Of a DNA stretch of 64,000 nt, positions 27,086 through 36,558 are shown in pieces (position 1 is the stretch's first letter; the number at the start of each line of letters is the position of its first letter). Both the position numbers and the translations under genes were made by a program. The stretch comes from Paenibacillus sp. CAA11 (GTDB lineage Bacteria > Bacillota > Bacilli > Paenibacillales > Paenibacillaceae). The stretch lies in the NCBI RefSeq assembly GCF_003060825.1, contig NZ_CP028922.1, positions 4,619,001-4,683,000 of the forward strand, read 5' to 3'. A model generated the notes under the pieces. The model worked only from the letters and a program-made list of their open reading frames with translations. It did no database searches and had not been told where the DNA came from.

Positions 27086-29422
27086 CTATTCTGTGATCAA
27101 GCCATACGGGGTAATCCGCTTAATTCTGCGGGATACCAGCATGGATACAAGATAGGCAAGAATAAGGATTCCAGTACATAGCATGGCAATGAACGGTGGC
27201 TTAACAATAAATTCCGTCTTGGATGCACCTGCATCAAAGAGCAGCATTCTGAGAATCGGGCTCGTATACAAGCCGCCCAATACACCGCCAACAAGGACAC
27301 CTGTCAAGATAATAGGGAGAAAGCTCAGCGTAATTTGGGTCATCAGCTGGAATGTTGTATAACCGAGCGCTTTGGATATCCCCAGATCCTTCTTCCGCTT
27401 ACGAATCGTTGTTTGGATCACCAGGAAGAGAATCATCGTAACGACCAGGATCGTAATCATCAGAATGACAACCATGACCGAGAACAACGCGGATACATAG
27501 ACGCCGCTTTGCGTCTCTAAATTCTCATCGACATCCGTAACCGATTGAATAACGCTGCCGTACTCCTTCTCTACACTACGCATAAACTCTGCGTTATCTA
27601 TACCGTCCAGATATACATTTATAGAGAGTCCCTGATGCCCGGGCATGAGCTGCTGCACACCTGCCAAAACCATAGAAGCTCCATTCTTCCCGGTGTTCAG
27701 CGATTGCTTCAATCCCGTAATCAAGAAGGGCTGAGAAGTCTTCCCTACAGACACTTGAATGGTATCACCGACGGTTTTGCCAAGCCGCTTGGCGAGTCCC
27801 CCGGTGACCACAATCTCATTGTCATACTTCGGATAACGTCCCTCATAAATCGTGTTGACTTCCAGCTTGTTAAAATCATCAGCGAAATCTACAGTAACTA
27901 GCTGACCTTCAATCGTCATCGTTACCATATCCTGAATGCCTACCTTCTCTACCCCTTTCATGTCCGCAAGCTTTGTAAGCAGCTGCTCACTGCTCTGCCC
28001 GGCCTGCAATTGAATCCCGACATTCGGTGTCTCCGTCCCCAGCAGTTGGAAGAATGTTGTTTTATCTTTTGCAATGTTGTAATACAACACCGACGAGAAG
28101 ACGGAAGCAAAGGTAATGGCAGTAATAATTACAGCAATCATAAGACTTTGCCTTTTATTTGCCAGAATGTTCTTGCAAGCCAGCAGAACTTGAAGCCCAC
28201 CCTTGGTTTGATCCAGCGGGAATACATTTCGTTTGAAATTATGCGTCTGAATTCCTCCACGCAGGGCAGCAACTGGAGGAAGCTTGCGAATGCGCTTCGC
28301 AGAAAGCTGGGCAACGAGTAGAACGAGCAATATCACGGCAAGCAGACTGATCAAATCAACTGCAACATGAGAACTGCCCTGCCACAACAATCCTGTCAGT
28401 TGAGAAATAATCCCGCCAAATGCCGGCAGTACCGCATACGAGACAGCGATCCCCCCAAGGCTCGCCACAGCAGCGATCAGCAAGAATTGCAAAATCATGG
28501 AGCCAAGAATCTGCCGGCTCGTGTAACCCATAGCTTTCAGTATCCCGATGTTCACCATGCCATCCTCGATGCTGTTCGTGATTCGGAACTTGATCACAAT
28601 AAGCGATACCAGTACCATGACACCTGCAAAGGCAACAAGGATCATCGCTACAATATCCACAGTCATCGTACTGCTCTCGGCCATCTGCATATCCCCACCC
28701 CAGAAGCTGGGATCAGAGGATTCGTTAGATGTCGGAAACTTCTCATTGTAATCATCCAGCATGGTCTCAGCCTGTTTGCTGTCCTGGAATACAGCTGACA
28801 TAAGAACGCCACTGTACTCTGAGCCCAGCTCCTTGTAAAGCTGGTGGTAAGCCGCATCCGGCAAATAGAACTTGATCATAGCCAAGTGGGTCGTCCCCAT
28901 TAAGGTAGACTCAAAAAATCCAGCTACATGGTAAGTATATTTTTTATTTTGAAACGAGAGGGTAAAGGGATCTCCTAGCTTGTAACCGGCTATTTTCAGA
29001 CCATATGGAAGGTAAATGGCCTCTCCCTGAACGGAGTCCTGTTTCTCCACCAGCTTTAGCGGGGCGACCGTCCGATCACCATCGGCATTCAGCACGGTCG
29101 TCCGGATGCTGAGATCACTTTGGTCATAGCGGAATGCCGCCAGCGGCAGCAGAATGATATCTTCCTTGTCTGTCTCTTTCACACCCGAATAAGACGCCAG
29201 AAAATCTGCATAAGGCTGCTTAAAGTGATCCCGGTTCATCACAATGTTAACATGAGCATCATGCAGCTCTTCCACTTTGTCTTGATAGAAAGTACCTGTC
29301 TTGATCATAATCGTACTACCGACATTCAGCAGCAGGGCCGCTATAAATATGAGAATAAATAGGGAGACGGCTGCACCTTTTCCCCTCTTCATATTATTCA
29401 GGGCAAGACTTAAAGCTCTCAC
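27086..29422 (-). CDS. ABC transporter permease with two FtsX domains
   Basis: A 778-residue permease. A first TM segment (about 14-36) is followed by a large extracellular domain, three TMs ending near 395, a second FtsX half starting near residue 425 with another extracellular domain, and three C-terminal TMs. This eight-to-ten TM layout matches MacB/LolE-like exporters of peptides or lipids rather than importers. The start is the GTG at 29422 just after the ATPase stop codon, with GGGGTGG as its ribosome site; an in-frame start ten codons earlier overlaps the ATPase gene. It works with the 29424 ATPase. Confidence 0.92.
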   Translation of the reverse strand: MRALSLALNNMKRGKGAAVSLFILIFIAALLLNVGSTIMIKTGTFYQDKVEELHDAHVNIVMNRDHFKQPYADFLASYSGVKETDKEDIILLPLAAFRYDQSDLSIRTTVLNADGDRTVAPLKLVEKQDSVQGEAIYLPYGLKIAGYKLGDPFTLSFQNKKYTYHVAGFFESTLMGTTHLAMIKFYLPDAAYHQLYKELGSEYSGVLMSAVFQDSKQAETMLDDYNEKFPTSNESSDPSFWGGDMQMAESSTMTVDIVAMILVAFAGVMVLVSLIVIKFRITNSIEDGMVNIGILKAMGYTSRQILGSMILQFLLIAAVASLGGIAVSYAVLPAFGGIISQLTGLLWQGSSHVAVDLISLLAVILLVLLVAQLSAKRIRKLPPVAALRGGIQTHNFKRNVFPLDQTKGGLQVLLACKNILANKRQSLMIAVIITAITFASVFSSVLYYNIAKDKTTFFQLLGTETPNVGIQLQAGQSSEQLLTKLADMKGVEKVGIQDMVTMTIEGQLVTVDFADDFNKLEVNTIYEGRYPKYDNEIVVTGGLAKRLGKTVGDTIQVSVGKTSQPFLITGLKQSLNTGKNGASMVLAGVQQLMPGHQGLSINVYLDGIDNAEFMRSVEKEYGSVIQSVTDVDENLETQSGVYVSALFSVMVVILMITILVVTMILFLVIQTTIRKRKKDLGISKALGYTTFQLMTQITLSFLPIILTGVLVGGVLGGLYTSPILRMLLFDAGASKTEFIVKPPFIAMLCTGILILAYLVSMLVSRRIKRITPYGLITE

Positions 29423-29423
29423 G

Positions 29424-30185
29424 CTACCACCCCATTTCAGCCAGGAACGCATTCAGCTGCTCAAACCGCGCATCATATCGTTCCTCCTGATAGGCACCCA
29501 GCTGCAAATCTCCACATATAACGCCATCCCGGAGATAAAGGATACGATTGCCCCGCAGCGCAGTCTTGATATCGTGGGTGACCATGACAATGCTCTGCCC
29601 ATTCCGGTTCACCTCGGACATAATATCAAGCACACTGCTGCTGGAGGCGGAATTGAGTGCTCCGGTTGGTTCATCAGCAAATACAACTTTAGGGTTATTA
29701 ATTAAGGCACGAACTATGGCGGCCCGCTGAGCTTCCCCTCCTGATAGCTGGGATGGGAATTTCCTCCACGATACTTCGTCTAGTCCAACCTTTGCGAGAA
29801 GCTCTTTGGCCCTGGCGGCAATGGACTTCCTATTCCGGCTCACTAAGAGCGCGCTGGCCATCACGTTATCAAGCACGCTCATATTATCGAGCAGATGAAT
29901 CTGCTGGAAGACAAAGCCGCAATGTTGTCTGCGAAAGACCGCCAGCTGGTCATTGGACAACTTGGAAATTCCCTGGTCTTCAAAGAGAACTTCACCCAGT
30001 GTGGGTCTGTCCATTCCCGACAGCGCATAGAGCAGTGTCGATTTACCTGAACCGGAGCTGCCCATGATAATCGTAAAGTCCCCTTCATAGAGATGGATGT
30101 CCAGGTTTTTCAAAACATGCTGCTGCAAGCCGCCCGACGAGAACGTTTTGCACAGCTTTTCCGTTCGGAGTATTGTACTTTGCAT
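29424..30185 (-). CDS. ABC transporter ATP-binding protein (MacB/LolD type)
   Basis: A 253-residue ATPase with Walker A GSSGSGKST (42-50), signature LSGGE (147-151), Walker B VVFADEPTG (167-175), Q-loop FVFQQIHLL, and the switch histidine in VMVTHD. This subfamily pairs with FtsX-type permeases and drives peptide, lipid or antimicrobial export or mechanotransmission. It is the first transporter gene after an operator-bearing gap, so it likely has its own regulated promoter. Confidence 0.95.
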   Translation of the reverse strand: MQSTILRTEKLCKTFSSGGLQQHVLKNLDIHLYEGDFTIIMGSSGSGKSTLLYALSGMDRPTLGEVLFEDQGISKLSNDQLAVFRRQHCGFVFQQIHLLDNMSVLDNVMASALLVSRNRKSIAARAKELLAKVGLDEVSWRKFPSQLSGGEAQRAAIVRALINNPKVVFADEPTGALNSASSSSVLDIMSEVNRNGQSIVMVTHDIKTALRGNRILYLRDGVICGDLQLGAYQEERYDARFEQLNAFLAEMGW

Positions 30186-30244
30186 AATGGATCATTCCTT
30201 TATGAATTGATATGGATGAGTACAGTCACATCATACAAAATCAA

Positions 30245-30284
30245 TTCTTATCCGATCTTTGCCGACTTCTTAACCAATTCTTAA
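30245..30284. promoter_or_regulatory. Phased direct-repeat operator before the ABC genes
   Basis: TTCTTAT (30245-30251), TTCTTAA (30267-30273) and TTCTTAA (30278-30284) lie 22 and 11 bp apart, on one face of the helix. Reading toward the ATPase they are TTAAGAA repeats. This spacing is what OmpR-family regulators bind, and the site sits 60-100 bp before the ATPase start, in the gap after the kinase gene. It is the probable target of the 32232 regulator. Confidence 0.65.
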
Positions 30285-30286
30285 TT

Positions 30287-31546
30287 CTAAGCAAGCTTGA
30301 TGTAGAGCGTAACGGTGAAGCCATCGTCCCGGTTGTGGCACTCCATGTCCCCTTCCATGTTCTGCATGAGATACTTGGAGATGAAGAGACCCAACCCCGC
30401 CCCGGCATGACCCTCTGCATTATGGCCCCGGTAGAATTTGTTGAACAACAGCAGCAGCTCCTCCCGGCTCACGCCTTGTCCGTAATCCATGATGTCTACC
30501 ACCAAATAAATAGGTATCAGCGTAAAAGATACTCGAATGGCAGTACCGGCATATTTGTAAGCATTGCTTATACAGTTATCAATGACCTGCTGCAGGCGCA
30601 AAGCATCTATGCGAATCATGCAGTCTGGAACCGGGTCCCAGGTAATCTGATCATCATAATTCACATTGGTGAACATCTGCTTGAGAACATGGCTATAGTC
30701 CTCGGATACATTCACCTTCAGCTCCTGCAGTTCCTCAAGTGTCGCATGGAACATATCTGTCACCAGCGAGTTAATCTGCTCTGCCTTGGCATGAATCATC
30801 CCCAGCTGCTTCACCAGCTTCTCATCGGCAGCACGAGCCAGCATTAATTCGCTTAGCGCCTTAATAGAAGCGACAGGCGTCTTAACATCATGGCTTAAAG
30901 TGGCCACAAGCTCCTTCTTGCTGCGGTTAGCTTCATACTCGCTTTGGCGCGCTGCCGCCAGCTCCTCTCGCATGATGTCAAAGCTCTCGGTGAACGCGCC
31001 AAATGGATTATTCGCATCCATCTTCAGAGGAATGTCGAGATTGCCCTGAGCGATGTTCAAAGCAAAGCCCTGTAATTCCTTAAATGGCTTCATCATGGTA
31101 CGGTTAATAAAATAAATGAGAAGTCCACCGAGCAGCGCCAGTGCGGTAAATGTGACGGCTATAATCAGGGCGAGCTGATACTTGCTCTCCTGCATGCTGG
31201 ACTTGTAATCATCATAAAGAATGATCTGTCCAGCGGGCGCTCCATCCACGGTGACTTTGAGCAGCACATTCCGGTGTCTGACCGCATCATTCACATTCGC
31301 AGGAAGTCCTTCTGCAGACTGATGAAGCACCTTCCCCTGCTCATCCAATACGACAAACTCCTGGGTCGTCCCGCTGTAATCGCCCTCCCCGATCTGGTCC
31401 CAGTGGCTTTCTACCGTCTTCAGAATCTGATTGGCCGAGACCATATCCACATCGGTGTCTACCTCTCTTAGAATGATCTGTACAGATAAAGCAAGACCCG
31501 CAAGGAATACCAGCAGCATAGCCCAAAGAAATCCCTTGTATCTCAC
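30287..31546 (-). CDS. Sensor histidine kinase (HisKA type) of the ABC operon
   Basis: A 419-residue kinase with TM1 (about 5-25), an extracellular domain of about 95 residues, TM2 (about 124-146), HAMP, a HisKA helix with phosphohistidine His219 in LVATLSHDVKTPVASIKAL, and an ATPase domain with VIDNCISNAYKYAG and GAGLGLFISKYLM. The start is the GTG at 31546, whose last two bases overlap the regulator's stop codon (GTGA), so the two are translationally coupled. The folded outer domain separates it from the loop-less BceS kinases. Confidence 0.93.
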   Translation of the reverse strand: MRYKGFLWAMLLVFLAGLALSVQIILREVDTDVDMVSANQILKTVESHWDQIGEGDYSGTTQEFVVLDEQGKVLHQSAEGLPANVNDAVRHRNVLLKVTVDGAPAGQIILYDDYKSSMQESKYQLALIIAVTFTALALLGGLLIYFINRTMMKPFKELQGFALNIAQGNLDIPLKMDANNPFGAFTESFDIMREELAAARQSEYEANRSKKELVATLSHDVKTPVASIKALSELMLARAADEKLVKQLGMIHAKAEQINSLVTDMFHATLEELQELKVNVSEDYSHVLKQMFTNVNYDDQITWDPVPDCMIRIDALRLQQVIDNCISNAYKYAGTAIRVSFTLIPIYLVVDIMDYGQGVSREELLLLFNKFYRGHNAEGHAGAGLGLFISKYLMQNMEGDMECHNRDDGFTVTLYIKLA

Positions 31547-32232
31547 TTGGACTCGTCCTCCAGCACATAGCCTATGCCCCATACGGTCTTGATATATTGC
31601 GGTTTGTTCGGATTCACTTCAATCTTCTCTCTTAAGTGGCGAATATGAACATTCAGCGTTCCATCTCCGGTAAACGAGTCCTCCCATACCTTGGCGAATA
31701 GCTCTTCCTTCGGAATGACCCTGTTCTTGTGCTGAACCAAATAACATAGCAATTTGTACTCTTGCGATTTGAATTTGATCTCTTTCTCATTTACCTTCAC
31801 ACGGGACAAGGCGCAGTCAATTTGAACATGGCCAAACTCCAGCCTGTCCGTGCTCGCAGTGCTCTGGCTGCCATACCGCTTAAGCACTGCCTTCACTTTA
31901 GCCAGCAGCACCACCAGGGTGTAGGGCTTCTGGATATAGTCATCCCCGCCGATATTCAGTGCGATCAGCACATCATCATCGCTGGAGCGGGCACTGATGA
32001 ACAGGATCGGGATATCGGTGGTTTGCCTTAACTTTTTACACAGCTCAAACCCAGAGGTCTGGCCCAAATTAATATCCAGTAGAATCAAGGAAGTCTTATG
32101 CTCCTGCAAGAACTGCTCACACGCCTCCGCACTGGTCACATAAGCAGACCGAACCTCGAACATATTCAAATACTCACAGGTCGTCTCTGCCAAAACGATC
32201 TCATCATCCACAATCAAGCAATCATAATGCAT
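31543..32232 (-). CDS. OmpR-family response regulator of the ABC operon
   Basis: A 229-residue regulator: receiver domain (MHYDCLIVDDEI, phosphoacceptor Asp53 in ILLDINLG, lysine in YIQKPYT) and a C-terminal winged helix (EYKLLCYLVQHKNRVIPKEEL, GDGTLNVHIRHLREKIEVNP). ATAGGAG precedes the ATG. It is first in the leftward regulator-kinase-ATPase-permease-hydrolase group and is likely to bind the phased repeats at 30245-30284. A decayed copy of its 5' end is found at 39693-39782. Confidence 0.95.
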   Translation of the reverse strand: MHYDCLIVDDEIVLAETTCEYLNMFEVRSAYVTSAEACEQFLQEHKTSLILLDINLGQTSGFELCKKLRQTTDIPILFISARSSDDDVLIALNIGGDDYIQKPYTLVVLLAKVKAVLKRYGSQSTASTDRLEFGHVQIDCALSRVKVNEKEIKFKSQEYKLLCYLVQHKNRVIPKEELFAKVWEDSFTGDGTLNVHIRHLREKIEVNPNKPQYIKTVWGIGYVLEDESK

Positions 32233-32288
32233 ATTTGTAATCTCCTATATTTTGCTATTGTTTAGCTCCTATTGTACAACAACCCCAC

Positions 32289-32341
32289 CTATATAGAATG
32301 AACTAAAGAATGAGCGTTATAAGACCGTATTAGGCCGTGAC
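32289..32341 (-). repeat. Dispersed palindromic element, copy C (half, reversed)
   Basis: About 53 bp match the right half of copies A and B in reverse orientation: the end GAATGAACTAAAG, then CGTTATA and ACCGTATTAGGCCGTGA with small changes. The other half is not recognisable. It lies in the 315-bp gap between the divergent regulator (32232) and kinase (32548) genes. Confidence 0.75.
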
Positions 32342-32420
32342 CTCTACTACGAATAGAAGCTTAAGGAGACTAGCGAGAAATGAAGACTTTCTTTGCCCTA
32401 TCGCCTCCTTGAACGAAAAT

Positions 32421-32449
32421 TTGAATTAATAAAAACAGTGACGTATGCC
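32421..32449 (+). promoter_or_regulatory. Weak candidate promoter of the DcuS/DcuR-like genes
   Basis: TTGAAT (32421-32426) and TATGCC (32444-32449) are 17 bp apart, about 100 bp before the kinase start. The -10 is poor. Nothing else is visible in this part of the gap. Confidence 0.3.
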
Positions 32450-32547
32450 CTTGTCGCAGAGAAATCACCTTCATTAAGATAAACAGGAGTGACACATGCT
32501 AGATGTGTCTGACCGTGTTTTTATACAGATCAGGGGTGGACCAAAGC

Positions 32548-34185
32548 ATGCGAATCACAAAACGAACATGGGGTCTGCAGACAACCATTACGCTCATGGT
32601 GGGTGCAGTCTTACTAATTATGCTGCTGGCCCTATTTGCCATATTCAGCTACAAGATCATTCCGCAAACCCGGCAGAGCATGGAGGACAAGGCGCTGGCC
32701 ATTGCGAGAACACTGGCCACCGTCCCGCATATCTCCGAAGGGCTGCAGCGGGGAGAAAGCCGAGAAATTCAAAGCTATACCTCTCGAATTACCCGCCGGA
32801 ATGACATTATGTTTGTCGTGATCCTTGATATGGAGGGCATTCGCTATTCCCACCCCATGAAGGAATTGATTGGCAGGCCCTTTGAGGGGGGCGGAACGGA
32901 CCTTGTCATGCAGGGCAAGGAGAGCGTGTCACCAGGACAGGGCCCCCTGGGTCAATCTTACCGGGCTTTCGTCCCTGTCTTCTCCTCCAAAGGGGTTCAA
33001 GTTGGTGCTGTTGTAGTTGGACTATCCAGAGAGCGGATGCAGCATACGATACAGCAAAATTCCTGGCTGATCGCGGGCATTCTAGCCTCTGGCGGTCTGC
33101 TCGGCATCGCTGGCGCCATACTGCTTGCGCGTAAGATCAAACAGCTGATGTTCGGCCTGGAACCCCATGAAATCTCCATGCTGCTACAGGAAAGAAGCGC
33201 CATGCTGCAATCCACCAGGGAAGGTATTATTGCCATCAACCAGGATGCTAAGGTCACACTAATCAACCGCGAAGCAGAACGCTTTCTGGAGATACCCAGC
33301 AGCTTTCATTCGAGGGAACCCTTGAAGCAGCCCGTTACAGAGCTGTGGCCCGAGCTGCGGCTTGAACGGGCCCTCACGAACAATGTCATTTGGGATGAAG
33401 AAATCGATCTGAGAGGAACCACCCTGCTCGTCAACTGTATGCCGATTCATTCAGGACAGGAGGTCGTCGGCGCCATTGCCACCTTCCGGGACAAAACCGA
33501 GATTGTGCGGCTCGCTGAGCGATTGTCGGGCATTTCACTTTATGCGGAGGCGCTGCGTGCACAAGCGCACGAGTTCATGAACAAGCTGCATGTCATCATG
33601 GGCATGACGCATATGCAGCGATATGAGGATCTGCAGCAGTACCTCGCCGGAACTGTTGATCGCTACCAAAGCGAGCTGGGTTCGGTGGCCAGGAAGATTA
33701 AGGACCCGGTCATGGCCGGATTCCTGCTCGGCAAATTAAGCCGATCAAGGGAGACTGGCATTCACCTTGTGGTAGAGGATGACAGTTATGTGCCCGAATG
33801 CGGCGATCCAGAATTGATGCATGAGCTGATTACAGTAATCGGCAATCTGCTGGATAATGCGCTGGACGCCCTGCTGTCCACGCCTGCACAGCCTCATAAG
33901 GAAATTCGGCTGGCCTTGATCATGGAGGACGGGCAGCTATATGGGCTGGTAAAGGACAATGGCCCGGGGATAGCCCCTGATCAGCAGAGCAGCATCTTCA
34001 GCCAAGGCTTCTCCACCAAAGGCAAGGATCGCGGCATCGGACTTTACCTGGCAGCCCGAAGCGCCGCTAAGCTGGGCGGTTATGTGAGGCTGGTTCCCGG
34101 CGAACTGAATCAAGCTGCCGGAGAGACGGGAGCTGTATTCGAATTTGAAGTACCATACAGCTTGAAAAGTGAAGGTGATGGGTAG
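32548..34185 (+). CDS. CitA/DcuS-type sensor histidine kinase
   Basis: A 545-residue kinase of the citrate/C4-dicarboxylate class: TM1 (about 14-34), an extracellular single-Cache/PAS sensor (about 38-170, with MFVVILDMEGIRYSHP and GPLGQSYRAFVPVF), TM2 (about 172-192), a cytoplasmic PAS domain (about 210-310), and a kinase core with phosphohistidine in RAQAHEFMNKLHVIMGM and ATPase motifs NLLDNALDAL, DNGPGI and GIGLYLAARS. The ATG at 32548 has AGGGGTGG upstream; an ATG 15 codons earlier is possible. Such sensors bind citrate, malate or fumarate outside the membrane, which fits the reductase genes that follow. Confidence 0.93.
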   Translation: MRITKRTWGLQTTITLMVGAVLLIMLLALFAIFSYKIIPQTRQSMEDKALAIARTLATVPHISEGLQRGESREIQSYTSRITRRNDIMFVVILDMEGIRYSHPMKELIGRPFEGGGTDLVMQGKESVSPGQGPLGQSYRAFVPVFSSKGVQVGAVVVGLSRERMQHTIQQNSWLIAGILASGGLLGIAGAILLARKIKQLMFGLEPHEISMLLQERSAMLQSTREGIIAINQDAKVTLINREAERFLEIPSSFHSREPLKQPVTELWPELRLERALTNNVIWDEEIDLRGTTLLVNCMPIHSGQEVVGAIATFRDKTEIVRLAERLSGISLYAEALRAQAHEFMNKLHVIMGMTHMQRYEDLQQYLAGTVDRYQSELGSVARKIKDPVMAGFLLGKLSRSRETGIHLVVEDDSYVPECGDPELMHELITVIGNLLDNALDALLSTPAQPHKEIRLALIMEDGQLYGLVKDNGPGIAPDQQSSIFSQGFSTKGKDRGIGLYLAARSAAKLGGYVRLVPGELNQAAGETGAVFEFEVPYSLKSEGDG

Positions 34186-34911
34186 ATGACTATAAAAGTG
34201 CTCATTGTAGAAGATGACCCCATGGTCGCGAGGCTAAATGAAAATTATCTAGACATGGTTGAAGGGTTCGAATGTGTAGGCCATGCTGCTTCCGGCGAAG
34301 AAGCCAAAGTCATGCTAAGCGATACGCCTGCCGATTTACTGCTGCTTGATATTTATATGCAGCATACGAACGGGCTTCAGCTCCTATCCTCACTACGAGG
34401 ACAGGAGAATCCAGTGGACGTAATTGTCATCTCCGCAGCCAGTGATAACGGCAGCATCCGCAAAGCGCTTCAGCTTGGTGCGATCGATTACTTAATCAAG
34501 CCGTTTGAATTCAAGCGTCTGGATACTGCCCTGACATCCTACCGCCAGCACCATCGCATGATCAAACAGCGGCATCTATCCCAAGAGGAGCTGGATCAAA
34601 TCATGCGCAAGCGAAGTGGTGGAGTCGAAGAGGCGGCATCGAATCAGCCCCTCCTGGATGGAACACTGCCAAAAGGATTGACAGAAGCGACACTGCGTAC
34701 CATCTGGGAGATTCTCCGCTCATCGAGTCCAGCGGAACTATCGACAGAAGATATTGCCGCCGCGGCTCCAGTATCACGAATCTCTGTTCGCAAATATTTA
34801 AATTATTTAACCGAAATCGGTGCTCTGTCTATGGAAATCCGTTATGGATCGGTGGGGCGCCCGGTCTATATGTACGCCGTAACTGACCTGGGTATTCGAA
34901 TGTTCGATTAG
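34186..34911 (+). CDS. CitB/DcuR-type response regulator
   Basis: A 241-residue regulator with a receiver domain (KVLIVEDDPMVARLNENYL, phosphoacceptor in LLLLDIYMQHTNG, lysine in YLIKPFEFKR) and a C-terminal helix-turn-helix (about 165-235: LSTEDIAAAAPVSRISVRKYLNYL). This is the DcuR/DpiA/CitT layout. Its ATG directly follows the kinase stop codon. A terminator follows, so it regulates the next genes through their own promoter. Confidence 0.94.
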   Translation: MTIKVLIVEDDPMVARLNENYLDMVEGFECVGHAASGEEAKVMLSDTPADLLLLDIYMQHTNGLQLLSSLRGQENPVDVIVISAASDNGSIRKALQLGAIDYLIKPFEFKRLDTALTSYRQHHRMIKQRHLSQEELDQIMRKRSGGVEEAASNQPLLDGTLPKGLTEATLRTIWEILRSSSPAELSTEDIAAAAPVSRISVRKYLNYLTEIGALSMEIRYGSVGRPVYMYAVTDLGIRMFD

Positions 34912-34951
34912 CCTGCCCATAAAGTGAGGCACGCCTTACAATCGTAGATAC

Positions 34952-34985
34952 AAGGACACTATCGCTGCAGGCTAGTGCCCTTTTT
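34952..34985 (+). terminator. Rho-independent terminator after the DcuR-like gene
   Basis: AAGGACACTA (34952-34961) pairs with TAGTGCCCTT, followed by a T run. Beyond it, the gap to 35106 holds a GAAATGATTTC palindrome (35020-35030) and a -10-like TATGAT (35069-35074) with a poor -35, a pattern suggesting an activator-dependent promoter for the reductase genes. Confidence 0.75.
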
Positions 34986-35106
34986 GTGCTGTTCTGTCCG
35001 CCTTGGTTACTTTAATTACGAAATGATTTCATTAGTTACATAACATTCCTTGGGTATCTAAATCGCGCTATGATAATTGTGAAAATATGCACAAGGGAGA
35101 TTCGAC

Positions 35107-36540
35107 ATGAACAGATTTAGTAAATCAGGTAAAGCGACATTGTGGCTGACGATCCTATCCCTGATCACCGTGCTGGTGCTGCCGGGCTGCGGGAAGGGCG
35201 AAGAAACCACAGACATTGTCATTATTGGCGGAGGCGGCGCGGGCATGACCGCAGCCATCGAAGCGCATAATCAGGGTGCCAAAGTGATCCTGCTAGAGAA
35301 GATGCCGATGCTGGGCGGTAATACCGTCCGGGCTGAGGGCGGACTAAATGCAGCAGGCACGCCTTACCAGAAGGCGCTTGGCATTAAGGACAGCCCGGAG
35401 CTGCATTACCAGGACACCATGAAGGGTGGTCATAATCTCAACAATCCAGAGCTTGTCCGCACCCTGACGGAGAACGCAGCAGATTCGATTGAGTTCCTGA
35501 AAGAGAATGGAGCCGAATTGGCTGAGGTTGGCCGAGCAGGTGGAGCGAGTGTGGATCGGATTCACCGCCCTGCAGGTGGAGAGCCTGCTGGCAACTTTAT
35601 CGTCGTTGCTTTGAAGAAAAAGCTGGAAGAATACAAGATTGATGTCAGACTGCAAAACACAGTGACAGCGATCAATAAAAAGGAAGACGGCACCGTAACA
35701 GGAGTAACTGTAACAGACAAACAAGGCAAAGAATATACCATCAAAGCCAAAGCTGTGATTCTGACGGCTGGAGGATTCGGAGCCAATCTCGATATGGTTA
35801 CAGAGTATAAGCCAGAGCTGAAAGGATTCTCTACCACGAACCAGCCTGGAGCTACCGGCGACGGCATGCTAATGGCAAAGGAAGCCGGTGCCAAATTAAT
35901 AGATATGGAACAAATCCAAATTCATCCGACCACCATTCCTAATCAAGGCGTTCTGATTACAGAAGGCGTGCGCGGGGACGGGGCTATTTTGGTCAACAAG
36001 GAGGGCAAGCGATTCATCAATGAACTTCTAACACGCGACGTGGTCTCCCAAGGCATTCTAAAGCAGACAGATAAGGTGGCTTACCTGATTTTTAATGATG
36101 AATTGCGCAAAAGCTTGGCGGCTACCGAGGAGTACTTTGGCATGGACTTAGTGAAGGAAGCCAGCTCCATCCGTGATCTAGCAGGTCAAATCGGCGTAGA
36201 CCCTACGGCGCTGACAGACACCGTTAAAAATTACAGCCAATATGCCGCATCAGGGAATGACGCGGACTTCCAGCGGGCTGATATGAAGATTAAGCTGGAC
36301 ACTGGGAAATATTACGCCATTGAAGTAACACCAGGCATTCACCACACGATGGGCGGCGTGACCATCAACACTAAAACTCAGGTTCTTAATGAATCAAATG
36401 CCGTCATTCCGGGATTTTTTGCAGCGGGCGAAGTGACGGGCGGCGTACATGGCGGCAACCGATTGGGCGGTAATGCCTTGGCCGATATCATTACATTTGG
36501 ACGGATTGCTGCTGATGAGGCAGTCAAAACCATTAAATAG
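35107..36540 (+). CDS. FAD-dependent fumarate reductase-like lipoprotein (flavocytochrome c type)
   Basis: A 477-residue exported lipoprotein (lipobox VLPGC, Cys28) whose mature part is the FAD-binding domain of the fumarate/urocanate/methacrylate reductase family. It has the dinucleotide motif IVIIGGGGAGMTAA (37-50). Four residues align with the Shewanella Fcc3 active site with the same spacing: His273 in IQIHPTT, Arg310 in LLTRD, His412 in GIHHTMGG and Arg452 in HGGNRLGGNA (Fcc3 His365, Arg402, His504, Arg544), so reduction of a fumarate-like acid is likely. It lacks heme and FMN domains; an FMN lipoprotein is encoded 18 bp downstream. AAGGGAG precedes the ATG. Confidence 0.9.
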   Translation: MNRFSKSGKATLWLTILSLITVLVLPGCGKGEETTDIVIIGGGGAGMTAAIEAHNQGAKVILLEKMPMLGGNTVRAEGGLNAAGTPYQKALGIKDSPELHYQDTMKGGHNLNNPELVRTLTENAADSIEFLKENGAELAEVGRAGGASVDRIHRPAGGEPAGNFIVVALKKKLEEYKIDVRLQNTVTAINKKEDGTVTGVTVTDKQGKEYTIKAKAVILTAGGFGANLDMVTEYKPELKGFSTTNQPGATGDGMLMAKEAGAKLIDMEQIQIHPTTIPNQGVLITEGVRGDGAILVNKEGKRFINELLTRDVVSQGILKQTDKVAYLIFNDELRKSLAATEEYFGMDLVKEASSIRDLAGQIGVDPTALTDTVKNYSQYAASGNDADFQRADMKIKLDTGKYYAIEVTPGIHHTMGGVTINTKTQVLNESNAVIPGFFAAGEVTGGVHGGNRLGGNALADIITFGRIAADEAVKTIK

Positions 36541-36558
36541 GCAATAGGAGAGATCACC

